Translations under genes and position numbers: made by a program
Origin: Streptomyces sp. CA-278952
Lineage (GTDB): Bacteria; Actinomycetota; Actinomycetes; Streptomycetales; Streptomycetaceae
Assembly: GCF_028747205.1 (NCBI RefSeq)
Contig: NZ_CP112880.1
Span: 2,170,001-2,234,000 of the forward strand
Reading direction: 5' to 3'
DNA: 64,000 nt
The notes under the pieces: model-generated
What the model was told of the DNA's origin: nothing
Databases searched by the model: none
The model's input: the letters and a program-made list of their open reading frames with translations, nothing else
Shown here: positions 53,614 through 63,140 of the stretch, piece after piece
Position numbering within the stretch: the stretch's first letter is position 1
Layout of the letters: every line of letters begins with the position of its first letter

Positions 53614-55659
53614 GTGAGATCCACGCCCAGCCGTCGCGCCACCGCGACCGGCGCTCTGATAGCCGCAGCAGCCCTCATAGCCGTCGCCATTCCGTCCGGG
53701 GCCGCGACCGCCACCTCCGCTCCCTCCTCGGCCCCGCTCGGCGGCATCACCGCCGGCACGAAGGCCGACCCGGGCGCCCTGCCCGTCAAGCTCTCCCCCG
53801 CCCAGCGCGCCGAGCTGCTCAGCGAGGCGAACGCCACCAAGGCGGCCACCGCCAAGGAGCTCGGCCTCGGGTCCACGGAGAAGCTCGTGGTCCGCGACGT
53901 CGTCCAGGACCGCGACGGCACGACGCACACCCGCTACGAGCGCACCCTGAACGGGCTTCCCGTCCTCGGCGGCGACCTCGTGGTCAAGGCGTCCGCGGCC
54001 GGAGCGACCGAGGGCGTCAGCAAGGCGTCGAAGGCGACCAGCGCGCAGCTGAAGGCCGTCGGACTCACCGCCGACGTGGCCCCGGCAGCGGCCGAGAAGC
54101 AGGCGCTCGGCGCGGCGAAGGCCGAGGGGTCGAAGGCGAAGAAGGCCAGCGAGGCCCCGCGCAAGGTGGTGTGGCTGGGCAGCGGCTCCCCGCAGCTCGC
54201 GTACGAGACCGTGGTCGGCGGACTCCAGCACGACGGCACCCCGAACGAGCTGCACGTCGTCACCGACGCCGCCTCCGGCGAGAAGCTCTACGAGTGGCAG
54301 GCCGTCCACAACGGCACGGGCAACACGCAGTACAACGGCCAGGTCACCCTGGGCACCGCGCCCTCGTACACCCTGACCGACACCACGCGCGGCAACCACA
54401 AGACGTACAACCTGAACCGGGGCAGCTCCGGCACCGGCACGCTGTTCTCCGGCCCGGACGACATCTGGGGCGACGGCACTCCGCAGAACGCCGAGACGGC
54501 CGGCGCGGACGCCCACTACGGCGCGGCCGAGACGTGGGACTACTACAAGAACGTGCACGGCCGCTCCGGCATCCGCGGTGACGGCGTCGGCGCGTACTCC
54601 CGCGTCCACTACGGCAACAACTACGTCAACGCGTTCTGGCAGGACAGCTGCTTCTGCATGACGTACGGCGACGGCAGCGGCAACGTGAAGCCGCTGACCT
54701 CCCTGGACGTGGCCGCCCACGAGATGACGCACGGCCTGACCTCGGTCACGGCCAAGCTGGTCTACAGCGGCGAGTCCGGCGGCCTCAACGAGGCCACCTC
54801 GGACATCTTCGCCGCGGGCGTGGAGTTCTACTCCGACACCGCCCAGGACCCGGGCGACTACATGGTCGGCGAGAAGATCGACATCAACGGCGACGGCACC
54901 CCGCTGCGCTACATGGACAAGCCCTCCAAGGACGGCTCGTCCAAGGACTACTGGTACTCGGGCATCGGCAACGTCGACGTCCACTACTCCTCGGGCCCGG
55001 CGAACCACTGGTTCTACCTGCTCTCCGAGGGCAGCGGCGCCAAGACCGTCAACGGCGTCAACTACGACTCGCCGACCTCCGACGGGCTCCCGGTGACCGG
55101 CATCGGCCGGGACAAGGCCGCTCAGATCTGGTTCAAGGCGCTCACCACCAAGTTCACCTCGACGACCAACTACGCGGCTGCCCGCACCGGCACGCTCGCG
55201 GTCGCCGGTGAGCTGTACGGGACCACCAGCCCCGAGTACGCGGCCGTGGCCCACGCCTGGGCCGGCATCAACGTGGGCGCCCGCCCCGGCGGCGGCGACC
55301 CCGACCCGGGCGGCAAGGTGTTCGAGAACACCACCGCGGTGGCCATCCCGGACGCCGGCGCCGCCGTCACCAGCGCGGTCACCGTCTCCGGTGTGACCGG
55401 CAACGCGCCGAGCACCCTCAAGGCGGACGTGAACATCACGCACACGTGGCGCGGTGACCTGGTCGTCGATCTGGTGGCCCCGGACGGCACCGCCTACCGG
55501 CTGAAGAACTCCTCCTCCGGCGACTCCGCGGACAACGTGGTGGCGACCTACACGGTCAACGCCTCGTCCGAGGTGGCCAACGGGGTCTGGAAGCTGAAGG
55601 TCCAGGACGTCGCACGCCAGGACACCGGGCGGATCAACAGCTTCAAGCTCACCTTCTGA
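53614..55659 (+). CDS. Secreted thermolysin-family (M4) metalloprotease with P domain
   Basis: A 681-residue pre-pro-enzyme. A signal peptide (ATGALIAAAALIAVAIPSGA) is followed by an FTP-type propeptide (about 60-220). The catalytic domain has the zinc motif HEMTH (369-373) and the third ligand Glu393 in GGLNEATSD; GPANHWFYLLSEG carries the later active-site His. A C-terminal proprotein-convertase P domain (about 570-681; TAVAIPDAGAAVTSAVTVS, NITHTWRGDLVVDLVAPDG) follows. It acts outside the cell in protein breakdown. GTG start with AGAAGGAG. Followed by a 22-bp direct repeat and a terminator. Confidence 0.94.
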   Translation: MRSTPSRRATATGALIAAAALIAVAIPSGAATATSAPSSAPLGGITAGTKADPGALPVKLSPAQRAELLSEANATKAATAKELGLGSTEKLVVRDVVQDRDGTTHTRYERTLNGLPVLGGDLVVKASAAGATEGVSKASKATSAQLKAVGLTADVAPAAAEKQALGAAKAEGSKAKKASEAPRKVVWLGSGSPQLAYETVVGGLQHDGTPNELHVVTDAASGEKLYEWQAVHNGTGNTQYNGQVTLGTAPSYTLTDTTRGNHKTYNLNRGSSGTGTLFSGPDDIWGDGTPQNAETAGADAHYGAAETWDYYKNVHGRSGIRGDGVGAYSRVHYGNNYVNAFWQDSCFCMTYGDGSGNVKPLTSLDVAAHEMTHGLTSVTAKLVYSGESGGLNEATSDIFAAGVEFYSDTAQDPGDYMVGEKIDINGDGTPLRYMDKPSKDGSSKDYWYSGIGNVDVHYSSGPANHWFYLLSEGSGAKTVNGVNYDSPTSDGLPVTGIGRDKAAQIWFKALTTKFTSTTNYAAARTGTLAVAGELYGTTSPEYAAVAHAWAGINVGARPGGGDPDPGGKVFENTTAVAIPDAGAAVTSAVTVSGVTGNAPSTLKADVNITHTWRGDLVVDLVAPDGTAYRLKNSSSGDSADNVVATYTVNASSEVANGVWKLKVQDVARQDTGRINSFKLTF

Positions 55660-55660
55660 T

Positions 55661-55710
55661 CCCACCGGGCCCACCGGCCCGCTTCTGACCCACCGGGCCC
55701 ACCGGCCCGC
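55661..55710. repeat. 22-bp direct repeat after the protease
   Basis: Two identical 22-bp copies (55661-55682 and 55689-55710), each preceded by CTTCTGA, so the stop codon context of the protease has been duplicated once. Confidence 0.8.
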
Positions 55711-55724
55711 GCGGAGCGCAGACG

Positions 55725-55762
55725 GAACGGCCCGGGAGGGGTCCGCCCCTCCCGGGCCGTTC
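55725..55762. terminator. Bidirectional terminator between protease and glgP
   Basis: Perfect 17-bp stem (55725-55741 and 55746-55762) with a TCCG loop, between two convergent genes (stops at 55659 and 55817). Confidence 0.85.
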
Positions 55763-55816
55763 GCCATGGCGTGGACGAGGGGACCAGCGCATGCGCGGGG
55801 TCCCCGGGGCGAGCGC

Positions 55817-58486
55817 TCAGCGCAGCAGCACGCCCGCGCCCTCCCCCGCCGCCTCGGCCGGCAGGGCGACCAGGCCCAGTTCGGCGCTGGTGGCCAGCAG
55901 CGGGTGGGCGGGCAGGACGCGCACGGTGTAGCCGTACGGTCCCGTCCGGTCCAGCGCGAGCGGCCCCTCGTACAGCCAGCGGTCCTCCAGGTCCTGGCCG
56001 CCCGCCGGCTTCAGCGGGAAGGTCTGGGCGTCCGCGATGGCGTCGCCCGAATCGACCCGGCCCGCGACCACCTGGACCTCCACGTCGTCCGGGTCCAGGC
56101 CGCCGAGCGCGATCCGCACCCGCAGCGCCAGGGTGGCGCCGAGCTCCGCCGAGCCGCCCGCCGCGGTGTCGGTCACCGACTCCACGTGGTCGACGGAGAC
56201 CCCGCGCCAGGCCGCCCGGACCTTGGCCTTCCACTGGGCGAGGTCCCGCGCGGCCCCGGGATCCAGGGCCCGCCGGGACCGCGCGGCGGGGGCGTACAGG
56301 CGTTCCACGTACTCGCGCACCATCCGCCCCGCGAGCACCCGCGGTCCCAGGGAGACCAGCGTGGAGCGGACCATCTCGATCCAGCGGTCGGGCAGTCCCC
56401 CGGCCCCCCGGTCGTAGAAGCGCGGGGCGACGCGGTCCTCGATCAGGGCGTACAGGGCGTTCGCCTCCAGCTCGTCGCGGCGGTCCTCGTCGGTCGCCGA
56501 GCCGTCGGCGGTGGGGATCTCCCAGCCGAAGTCCGGGTCGAACCACTCGTCCCACCAGCCGTCACGCACGGACAGGTTCAGGCAGCCGTTCAGCGCCGCC
56601 TTCATCCCGCTCGTGCCGCACGCCTCCAGCGGACGCAGCGGGTTGTTGAGCCAGACGTCGCAGCCCGGGTAGAGCTTCTGGGCCATGCCCATCCCGTAGT
56701 CCGGGAGGAAGACGATGCGGTGGCGGACCCCCGCGTCGTCCGCGAACCGCACCAGCTCCTGCACCAGCCGCTTGCCGCCGTCGTCGGCGGGGTGGGCCTT
56801 GCCCGCGACGACGATCTGGATCGGGCGGGTCGGGTGCAGCAGCAGCGCCCGCAGCCGGTCGCGGTCGCGCAGCATCAGCGTGAGCCGCTTGTACGAGGGA
56901 ACGCGCCGGGCGAAGCCGATCGTCAGGACGTCCGGGTCGAGGACGCCGTCGATCCAGCCCAGTTCGGCGGTGCCCGCGCCGCGCCGGCGCCAGGAGGCGT
57001 AGAGCCTGCGGCGGACCTCGGTGACCAGCTGGCCGCGCAAATCCCGGCGCAGCTCCCAGATCTCCTGGTCGCCGATGCCGCCCACCGCGTCCCAGCGGCG
57101 CGGGGCGCCGCTCCGCGAGGAGTCCTCGCCATCCACCGGGCCGCCCGCCAGCACCTGGTGGGCGCGGTCCTCGCCGACCTGGCCCGCGCCGAGGCGGAAC
57201 ACCTCGGGGGCGACCCAGGTCGGTGCGTGGACCCCGTTGGTGACGGAGGTGATCGGCACCTCGGCGGGGTCGAAGCCCGGCCAGAGCCCGGAGAACATCT
57301 CCCGGCTGACGGCCCCGTGGAGGGTGGAGACGCCGTTGGCGCGCTGGGCGAGCCTCAGGCCCATCACCGCCATGTTGAACAGCTCCGGCTCACCGCCGGG
57401 GTAGGTCTCGGTGCCGAGCCGCAGGATCTTCTCGACACCGACGCCGGGCAGCTCGCCGTCGTCGCCGAAGTGGCGGGCGACGAGCCCCCGGTCGAAGCGG
57501 TCTATCCCGGCGGGCACCGGGGTGTGGGTGGTGAAGACCGTCCCGGCCCGGACCACTTCCAGGGCGGCGTCGAAGTCAAGACCGGTGGGGATCAGTTCAC
57601 GGATACGCTCCAGGCCGAGGAAGCCCGCATGGCCCTCGTTGGTGTGGAACACCTCCGGCTCCGGGGTGCCGGTCAGCCGGCACCAGGTGCGCACCGCGCG
57701 CACTCCGCCGATGCCGAGCAGCATCTCCTGGAGCAGGCGGTGGTCGCTGCCGCCGCCGTACAGCCGGTCGGTGACGTCGCGTTCGCCCGGGGCGTTCTCC
57801 TCGACGTCGGAGTCGAGCAGGAGCAGCGGCACCCGGCCGACCCGGGCCAGCCAGATGCAGGCGTGCAGCGAGCGTCCGCCGGGCAGGGCCAGCACCACCC
57901 GGGCAGGGGCGCCGTCGGCCTCGCGGACCAGTTCGAGCGGGAGTTCGTTGGGGTCGAGGACGGGATAGTGCTCCTGCTGCCAGCCCTCGCGCGAGAGGCT
58001 CTGGCGGAAGTAGCCGTGCCGGTAGAGCAGGCCCACGCCGATGAGCGGGACGCCGAGGTCGCTGGCGGCCTTGAGGTGGTCGCCGGCCAGGATGCCGAGG
58101 CCGCCGCTGTACTGGGGCAGTGCGGCGGTGACGCCGAACTCGGGTGAGAAGTAGGCGACGCCGGAGGGCAGTTCCGCTCCGGCGGCCCGCTGCTCCTGGT
58201 ACCAGCGGGGGCCGTTCAGATATTCGGCCAGATCGGCGGAGGCCTCGGCGAGGCGGCCGAGGTACTCCTCGTCCCCGGCCAGTTCGGTGAGCCGCCCGGC
58301 GGACAGCGAGCCGAGCAGGCGTACGGGGTCGGCGTCCGCGGGCCGCCAGCCCTCGGGGTCGGCGGACCGGAAGAGCTCACGGGTCTCGGTATGCCACGAC
58401 CAGCGCAGGTTGTGCGCGAGGTCGTGGAGAGGTCGCAGGGGTTCGGGGAGGACAGGACGCACGGTGAATCGACGAATGGCCTTCAC
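55817..58486 (-). CDS. glgP: Alpha-glucan (glycogen) phosphorylase
   Basis: An 889-residue GT35 phosphorylase that releases glucose 1-phosphate from glycogen. The GTG at 58486 gives the usual actinobacterial N-terminus (KAIRRFTVRPVLPEPLRPL). Conserved segments include SPEFGVTAALPQYSGGLGIL near the substrate site, EVFHTNEGHAGFLGLERI, and the pyridoxal-phosphate site region NPLRPLEACGTSGMKAALNG. The order and length match the GlgP/AlgP subgroup that also supports the GlgE pathway. It is divergent from glgE across a 565-bp region. An upstream ATG at 58516 is possible. Confidence 0.93.
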   Translation of the reverse strand: MKAIRRFTVRPVLPEPLRPLHDLAHNLRWSWHTETRELFRSADPEGWRPADADPVRLLGSLSAGRLTELAGDEEYLGRLAEASADLAEYLNGPRWYQEQRAAGAELPSGVAYFSPEFGVTAALPQYSGGLGILAGDHLKAASDLGVPLIGVGLLYRHGYFRQSLSREGWQQEHYPVLDPNELPLELVREADGAPARVVLALPGGRSLHACIWLARVGRVPLLLLDSDVEENAPGERDVTDRLYGGGSDHRLLQEMLLGIGGVRAVRTWCRLTGTPEPEVFHTNEGHAGFLGLERIRELIPTGLDFDAALEVVRAGTVFTTHTPVPAGIDRFDRGLVARHFGDDGELPGVGVEKILRLGTETYPGGEPELFNMAVMGLRLAQRANGVSTLHGAVSREMFSGLWPGFDPAEVPITSVTNGVHAPTWVAPEVFRLGAGQVGEDRAHQVLAGGPVDGEDSSRSGAPRRWDAVGGIGDQEIWELRRDLRGQLVTEVRRRLYASWRRRGAGTAELGWIDGVLDPDVLTIGFARRVPSYKRLTLMLRDRDRLRALLLHPTRPIQIVVAGKAHPADDGGKRLVQELVRFADDAGVRHRIVFLPDYGMGMAQKLYPGCDVWLNNPLRPLEACGTSGMKAALNGCLNLSVRDGWWDEWFDPDFGWEIPTADGSATDEDRRDELEANALYALIEDRVAPRFYDRGAGGLPDRWIEMVRSTLVSLGPRVLAGRMVREYVERLYAPAARSRRALDPGAARDLAQWKAKVRAAWRGVSVDHVESVTDTAAGGSAELGATLALRVRIALGGLDPDDVEVQVVAGRVDSGDAIADAQTFPLKPAGGQDLEDRWLYEGPLALDRTGPYGYTVRVLPAHPLLATSAELGLVALPAEAAGEGAGVLLR

Positions 58487-59051
58487 GTACTCCACCTTTA
58501 CAGGGGACTTGCGCATCCGGGCGGACGCACCACGGTGTGCGTCCCTTCCGTCACCCCTGAAGGTAGCGGCCGTCCGTGGCGGTCCGCCACGGCGCGCGGA
58601 CGGCGCGCGAGGTCCCGGCGCGGCCGGTACGCGCCTCCCACAGGGGCCCCGCGCGTCCCGCCCGTGATCCCCCGTCACTCCGCTTACCTGGGGGTTTGGC
58701 CGATTTCACCCCGTACGCAGCCTTGTGGACCTCCCTGCCACAAGGAAGGCTGCCGTGTGGCGCCGCAGAGCGGGTATCCGGAACCCGTGGAGGCGCTCCG
58801 GGCTCCCCCAAGGGCTGTCCCGCAATTCCCGGCGGGGGCGTGCGCGCCGCGTGCGGCGGGGCCCGGGCGGTCGACTACGACCGAGTAGTTAACACAGCGC
58901 CGGATTTCCCACCCGCGGACGCGGGGAAGGCTTCCCCGGTACGCGGCACGACCCGGCCCGCAGACGTTCTCCGTGCATCCGGAAACATGCACGAAACCCC
59001 CGCGACCCATCCATTCGAGTGCCATTCGAGTGAACGCGGACAGGAGCGGCC
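58487..59051. promoter_or_regulatory. Divergent control region between glgP and glgE
   Basis: No gene is supported in this 565-bp region. It contains the dyad ACTAC-GACCGA-GTAGT (58874-58889) and, close to glgE, a perfect 11-bp tandem repeat CCATTCGAGTG (59011-59021, 59022-59032), just before the AGGAG ribosome-binding site. These are candidates for operators of the glycogen/trehalose genes; no factor can be named. Confidence 0.5.
59011..59032 (+). repeat. 11-bp tandem repeat immediately upstream of glgE
   Basis: Two exact copies of CCATTCGAGTG, ending 19 bp before the glgE ATG. By position it would be in the transcript leader or overlap the promoter. Confidence 0.8.
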
Positions 59052-61205
59052 ATGCCCACAGCCCGTCAGCAGACAGCCGAGCAGCTACAAAGGACAGATC
59101 CCCGTCTTCGCGGCACACGCGGTCGGTCCTCCGCGCCCGTGCCGTCCCCCGTGCACACCGAGCTCCTCCAGCCCTCAGGTGATTCCATGATCGGTCGTAT
59201 TCCCGTCCTGGACGTCCGTCCTCTCGTCGACTGCGGCAGACGGGCGGCGAAAGCCGTCGTCGGTGAGACCTTCCAGGTCAGCGCCACCGTCTTCCGTGAA
59301 GGCCATGACGCGGTGGCCGCCAACGTCGTGCTGCGCGATCCGAGCGGACGGGTCGGGGCGTGGACCCCGATGCGCGAGGCGGCGCAGGGCACGGACCGGT
59401 GGGAGGCGGATGTCACTCCGGCCTCCGAGGGCCGCTGGACGTACACGGTGGAGGCCTGGAGCGATCCGGTCACCACCTGGCGGCACCACGCCGCGATCAA
59501 GATCCCGGCGGGCATCGACACGGACCTGGTGCTGGCGGAGGGCGCGGCGCTGCTGGAGCGGGCCGCGGCGGGCGTCCCGAAGAAGCACGGCCGGGAGGCG
59601 GTGCTGGCGGCGGTGGACGCGCTGCGCGACACGGCCCACCCGCCGGCCGCCCGGCTGGCCGCAGCCCTGACCCCGGCCGCCGACGCGGTCCTGGCCCGGT
59701 ATCCGCTGCGCGAACTGGTCACCCGCTCCAAGCCGCTGGCGGTGCGGGTGGAGCGCGAGCGGGCGCTGTTCGGGTCGTGGTACGAGCTGTTCCCGCGCTC
59801 GGAGGGCGCGGAGCGGGTGCCGGTGGACCCGGCGGACACCTCGCCGGACGCGGAGACGCGGCTGGTCAGCGGCACCTTCCGGACGGCCGCCGAGCGGCTG
59901 CCCGCGGTCGCCGCGATGGGGTTCGACGTCGTGTACCTGCCGCCGGTCCACCCGATCGGGACGACCCACCGCAAGGGCCCGGACAACTCCCTGACGCCCG
60001 GGGAGCACGACCCGGGCGTGCCGTGGGCGATCGGTTCACCGGACGGCGGGCACGACGCGGTCCACCCGGAGCTGGGGACGCTGGAGGACTTCGACCACTT
60101 CGTGTCGGTGGCCCGCAATCTGCGGATGGAGATCGCGCTGGACTTCGCGCTCCAGTGCTCGCCGGACCACCCGTGGGTCAAGGAGCACCCGGACTGGTTC
60201 CACCACCGCCCCGACGGTTCGATCGCGTACGCCGAGAACCCGCCGAAGAAGTACCAGGACATCTATCCGATCGCCTTCGACAAGGACATGCGCGGTCTGG
60301 TGGCGGAGACGGTACGCATCCTGCGCTTCTGGATGGACCGCGGGGTGCGGATCTTCCGCGTCGACAACCCGCACACGAAACCGGTGGTCTTCTGGGAGAA
60401 GGTCATCTCCGAGATCAACGGCGCCGACCCCGACGTCATCTTCCTGGCGGAGGCGTTCACCCGCCCGGCGATGATGCGCACCCTGGGCACGGTCGGCTTC
60501 CAGCAGTCGTACACGTACTTCACCTGGCGCAACACCAAGCAGGAGCTCACCGAGTACGTCACGGAGCTGTCCGGCGAGGCCGCCTCGTACATGCGGCCCA
60601 ACTTCTTCGTGAACACCCCCGACATCCTTCCCGGCTACCTCCAGGAGGGCGGCCGCCCGGCCTTTGAGACACGGGCGGTCCTGGCCGCGACGCTGGCCCC
60701 TTCCTGGGGCGTGTACGCGGGATTCGAGCTGTGCGAGAACACCCCGGCCAAGCCGGAGAGCGAGGAGTACCTGCACTCGGAGAAGTACGAACTGCGCCCG
60801 AGGGACTGGGAGTCGGCGGAACGCGAGGGCCGCACGCTGACGCCCCTGATCACCTCGCTGAACCGGATCCGCCGGCGCAACCCCGCTCTGCGGCAACTGC
60901 GCGACGTCCACTTCCACCACACCGACAACGAAGCGCTGATCGCCTACAGCAAGCGCTCCGGAACGAACACCGTCCTGGTGGTCGTGAACCTCGACCCGCA
61001 CCACACCCAGGAGGCCACGGTCTCGTTGGACATGGAGCGGCTCGGCCTCTCCTGGCACGAGCGCGTACCGGTGCGCGACGAGCTCACCGGCGATACCTAC
61101 CACTGGGGCAGGGCCTTCTATGTGCGCCTAGAGCCGGGCATCACGCCCGCGCACATCGCCGTCCTGCGACCGTCCCCGCCGACCGGAGGGTCACCCACAC
61201 CATGA
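59052..61205 (+). CDS. glgE: Alpha-1,4-glucan:maltose-1-phosphate maltosyltransferase GlgE
   Basis: A 717-residue GH13_3 maltosyltransferase that extends alpha-glucan with maltose units from maltose 1-phosphate. Domain N starts at [17 protein letters not shown]; the barrel contains [20 protein letters not shown], the nucleophile Asp438 in [10 protein letters not shown] and acid Glu467 in [12 protein letters not shown], and [16 protein letters not shown]. The ATG at 59052 with AGGAG 6 nt upstream was chosen; it adds a 45-residue Gln/Arg/Ser-rich tail before the conserved core, and the ATG at 59187 is the alternative. First gene of the glgE-treS-maltokinase operon; its stop overlaps treS. Confidence 0.95.
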   Translation: MPTARQQTAEQLQRTDPRLRGTRGRSSAPVPSPVHTELLQPSGDSMIGRIPVLDVRPLVDCGRRAAKAVVGETFQVSATVFREGHDAVAANVVLRDPSGRVGAWTPMREAAQGTDRWEADVTPASEGRWTYTVEAWSDPVTTWRHHAAIKIPAGIDTDLVLAEGAALLERAAAGVPKKHGREAVLAAVDALRDTAHPPAARLAAALTPAADAVLARYPLRELVTRSKPLAVRVERERALFGSWYELFPRSEGAERVPVDPADTSPDAETRLVSGTFRTAAERLPAVAAMGFDVVYLPPVHPIGTTHRKGPDNSLTPGEHDPGVPWAIGSPDGGHDAVHPELGTLEDFDHFVSVARNLRMEIALDFALQCSPDHPWVKEHPDWFHHRPDGSIAYAENPPKKYQDIYPIAFDKDMRGLVAETVRILRFWMDRGVRIFRVDNPHTKPVVFWEKVISEINGADPDVIFLAEAFTRPAMMRTLGTVGFQQSYTYFTWRNTKQELTEYVTELSGEAASYMRPNFFVNTPDILPGYLQEGGRPAFETRAVLAATLAPSWGVYAGFELCENTPAKPESEEYLHSEKYELRPRDWESAEREGRTLTPLITSLNRIRRRNPALRQLRDVHFHHTDNEALIAYSKRSGTNTVLVVVNLDPHHTQEATVSLDMERLGLSWHERVPVRDELTGDTYHWGRAFYVRLEPGITPAHIAVLRPSPPTGGSPTP

Positions 61206-62908
61206 TCGTCAATGAGCCTGTCCACGACACGTTCGAGGACACTCCCGCCAAGGACCGCGATCCCGACTGGTTCAAACGCGCCGTCTTCTACGAGGTGCTC
61301 GTCCGGTCCTTCCAGGACTCCAACGGCGACGGAATCGGCGACCTCAAGGGCATCACCGCCAAGCTGGACTATCTCCAGTGGCTCGGCGTCGACTGCCTCT
61401 GGCTGCCGCCGTTCTTCAAGTCGCCGCTGCGCGACGGAGGCTACGACGTCTCCGACTACACCGCCGTGCTGCCGGAGTTCGGCGATCTCGCCGACTTCGT
61501 GGAGTTCGTGGACGCCTCGCACCAGCGGGGCATGCGCGTCATCATCGACTTCGTCATGAACCACACGAGCGATCAGCACGAGTGGTTCCAGCAGTCCCGC
61601 ACCGACCCGGACGGGCCGTACGGCGACTACTACGTCTGGGCGGACGACGACAAGCAGTTCCAGGACGCCCGGATCATCTTCGTCGACACCGAGACGTCCA
61701 ACTGGACCTTCGACCCGGTGCGCAAGCAGTACTACTGGCACCGCTTCTTCTCGCACCAGCCGGACCTCAACTACGAGAACCCGGCGGTCCAGGAGGAGAT
61801 CCTGGCGGCCCTGCGCTTCTGGCTGGACCTGGGCATCGACGGCTTCCGGGTCGACGCGGTGCCCTACCTCTACCAGCGCGAGGGCACCAACTGCGAGAAC
61901 CTCCCCGAGACCCATCACTTCCTCAAGCGGGTCCGCAAGGAGATCGACGCCAACTACCCGGACACCGTGCTGCTCGCCGAGGCCAACCAGTGGCCGGAGG
62001 ACGTCGTCGACTACTTCGGCGACTACGAGCAGGGCGGGGACGAGTGCCACATGGCGTTCCACTTCCCCGTGATGCCGCGGATCTTCATGGCGGTGCGCCG
62101 TGAGAGCCGCTACCCGGTCTCCGAGATCCTGGCGAAGACCCCGGCGATCCCGAAGAACTGCCAGTGGGGCATCTTCCTGCGCAACCACGACGAGCTGACC
62201 CTCGAAATGGTCACGGACGAAGAGCGCGACTACATGTACGCGGAGTACGCCAAGGACCCGCGGATGCGCGCCAACATCGGCATCCGGAGGCGGCTGGCCC
62301 CGCTGCTGGACAACGACCGCAACCAGATCGAGCTGTTCACCGCCCTGCTGCTGTCGCTGCCCGGCTCCCCGATCCTCTACTACGGGGACGAGATCGGGAT
62401 GGGCGACAACATCTGGCTGGGCGACCGGGACGCGGTGCGCACCCCGATGCAGTGGACGCCCGACCGCAACGCCGGGTTCTCCTCCAGCGATCCGGGGCGG
62501 CTCTACCTCCCCACGATCATGGACCCGGTCCACGGCTACCAGGTCACCAACGTCGAGGCGTCGATGGCCTCGCCGTCCTCGCTGCTGCACTGGACCCGTC
62601 GGATGATCGAGATCCGTAAGCAGAATCCGGCCTTCGGTCTCGGCGAGTACACCGAACTGCCCTCGTCCAACCCGGCGGTGCTGGCGTTCACCCGCGAGTA
62701 CGGGGACGATCTCGTCCTGTGCGTGCACAACTTCTCGCGGTTCGCGCAGCCGACGGAACTGGACCTGCGATCGTTCAACGGACGTCATCCGGTGGAATTG
62801 ATCGGCGGGGTACGCTTCCCGGCCATCGGCCAGTGGCCCTACCTGCTGACCCTCGCGGGACACGGCTTCTACTGGTTCCGGCTGCGCAAGGACGCGCCGC
62901 CGGCCTGA
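61202..62908 (+). CDS. treS: Trehalose synthase (maltose alpha-D-glucosyltransferase)
   Basis: A 568-residue GH13 enzyme that interconverts maltose and trehalose. Segments [36 protein letters not shown], nucleophile Asp in [13 protein letters not shown], acid Glu in [13 protein letters not shown] and [13 protein letters not shown] are characteristic of TreS. The ATG overlaps the glgE stop (ATGA at 61202-61205). There is no fused maltokinase domain; that enzyme is the next gene. In the pathway TreS supplies maltose, the kinase makes maltose 1-phosphate, and GlgE builds glucan. Confidence 0.95.
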   Translation: MIVNEPVHDTFEDTPAKDRDPDWFKRAVFYEVLVRSFQDSNGDGIGDLKGITAKLDYLQWLGVDCLWLPPFFKSPLRDGGYDVSDYTAVLPEFGDLADFVEFVDASHQRGMRVIIDFVMNHTSDQHEWFQQSRTDPDGPYGDYYVWADDDKQFQDARIIFVDTETSNWTFDPVRKQYYWHRFFSHQPDLNYENPAVQEEILAALRFWLDLGIDGFRVDAVPYLYQREGTNCENLPETHHFLKRVRKEIDANYPDTVLLAEANQWPEDVVDYFGDYEQGGDECHMAFHFPVMPRIFMAVRRESRYPVSEILAKTPAIPKNCQWGIFLRNHDELTLEMVTDEERDYMYAEYAKDPRMRANIGIRRRLAPLLDNDRNQIELFTALLLSLPGSPILYYGDEIGMGDNIWLGDRDAVRTPMQWTPDRNAGFSSSDPGRLYLPTIMDPVHGYQVTNVEASMASPSSLLHWTRRMIEIRKQNPAFGLGEYTELPSSNPAVLAFTREYGDDLVLCVHNFSRFAQPTELDLRSFNGRHPVELIGGVRFPAIGQWPYLLTLAGHGFYWFRLRKDAPPA

Positions 62909-62918
62909 TGCCGGCCCC

Positions 62919-62956
62919 GCCCCGTGCGGGACGGTTTCCGCCGTCCCGCACGGGGC
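62919..62956 (+). terminator. Hairpin between treS and the maltokinase gene
   Basis: Perfect 16-bp stem (62919-62934 and 62941-62956) with a 6-nt loop, 10 bp after the treS stop. It would end or reduce transcription before the maltokinase gene, which starts 184 bp further on. Confidence 0.78.
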
Positions 62957-63140
62957 ACCCTGACCCCTAGGCAAGGCCTTGGGCCTTCACCCTTCCGGCG
63001 CCTTCGGCCTTCACCGTTCCGCCGTTCGAGTCCGTAGAGACGCTCCTGACCCGACACGTCCCGCACAGCCGGACAGCCATTGCCGCAATCCGGGACACTC
63101 TTCGCATCCTGTGGTGTGCCCGGGGAAAGGACGCGATGCC

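Noticed and set aside
53445..53930. 161-codon antisense frame at the protease 5' end
   Set aside because: It crosses the protease promoter and signal-peptide region; the forward gene is unambiguous.
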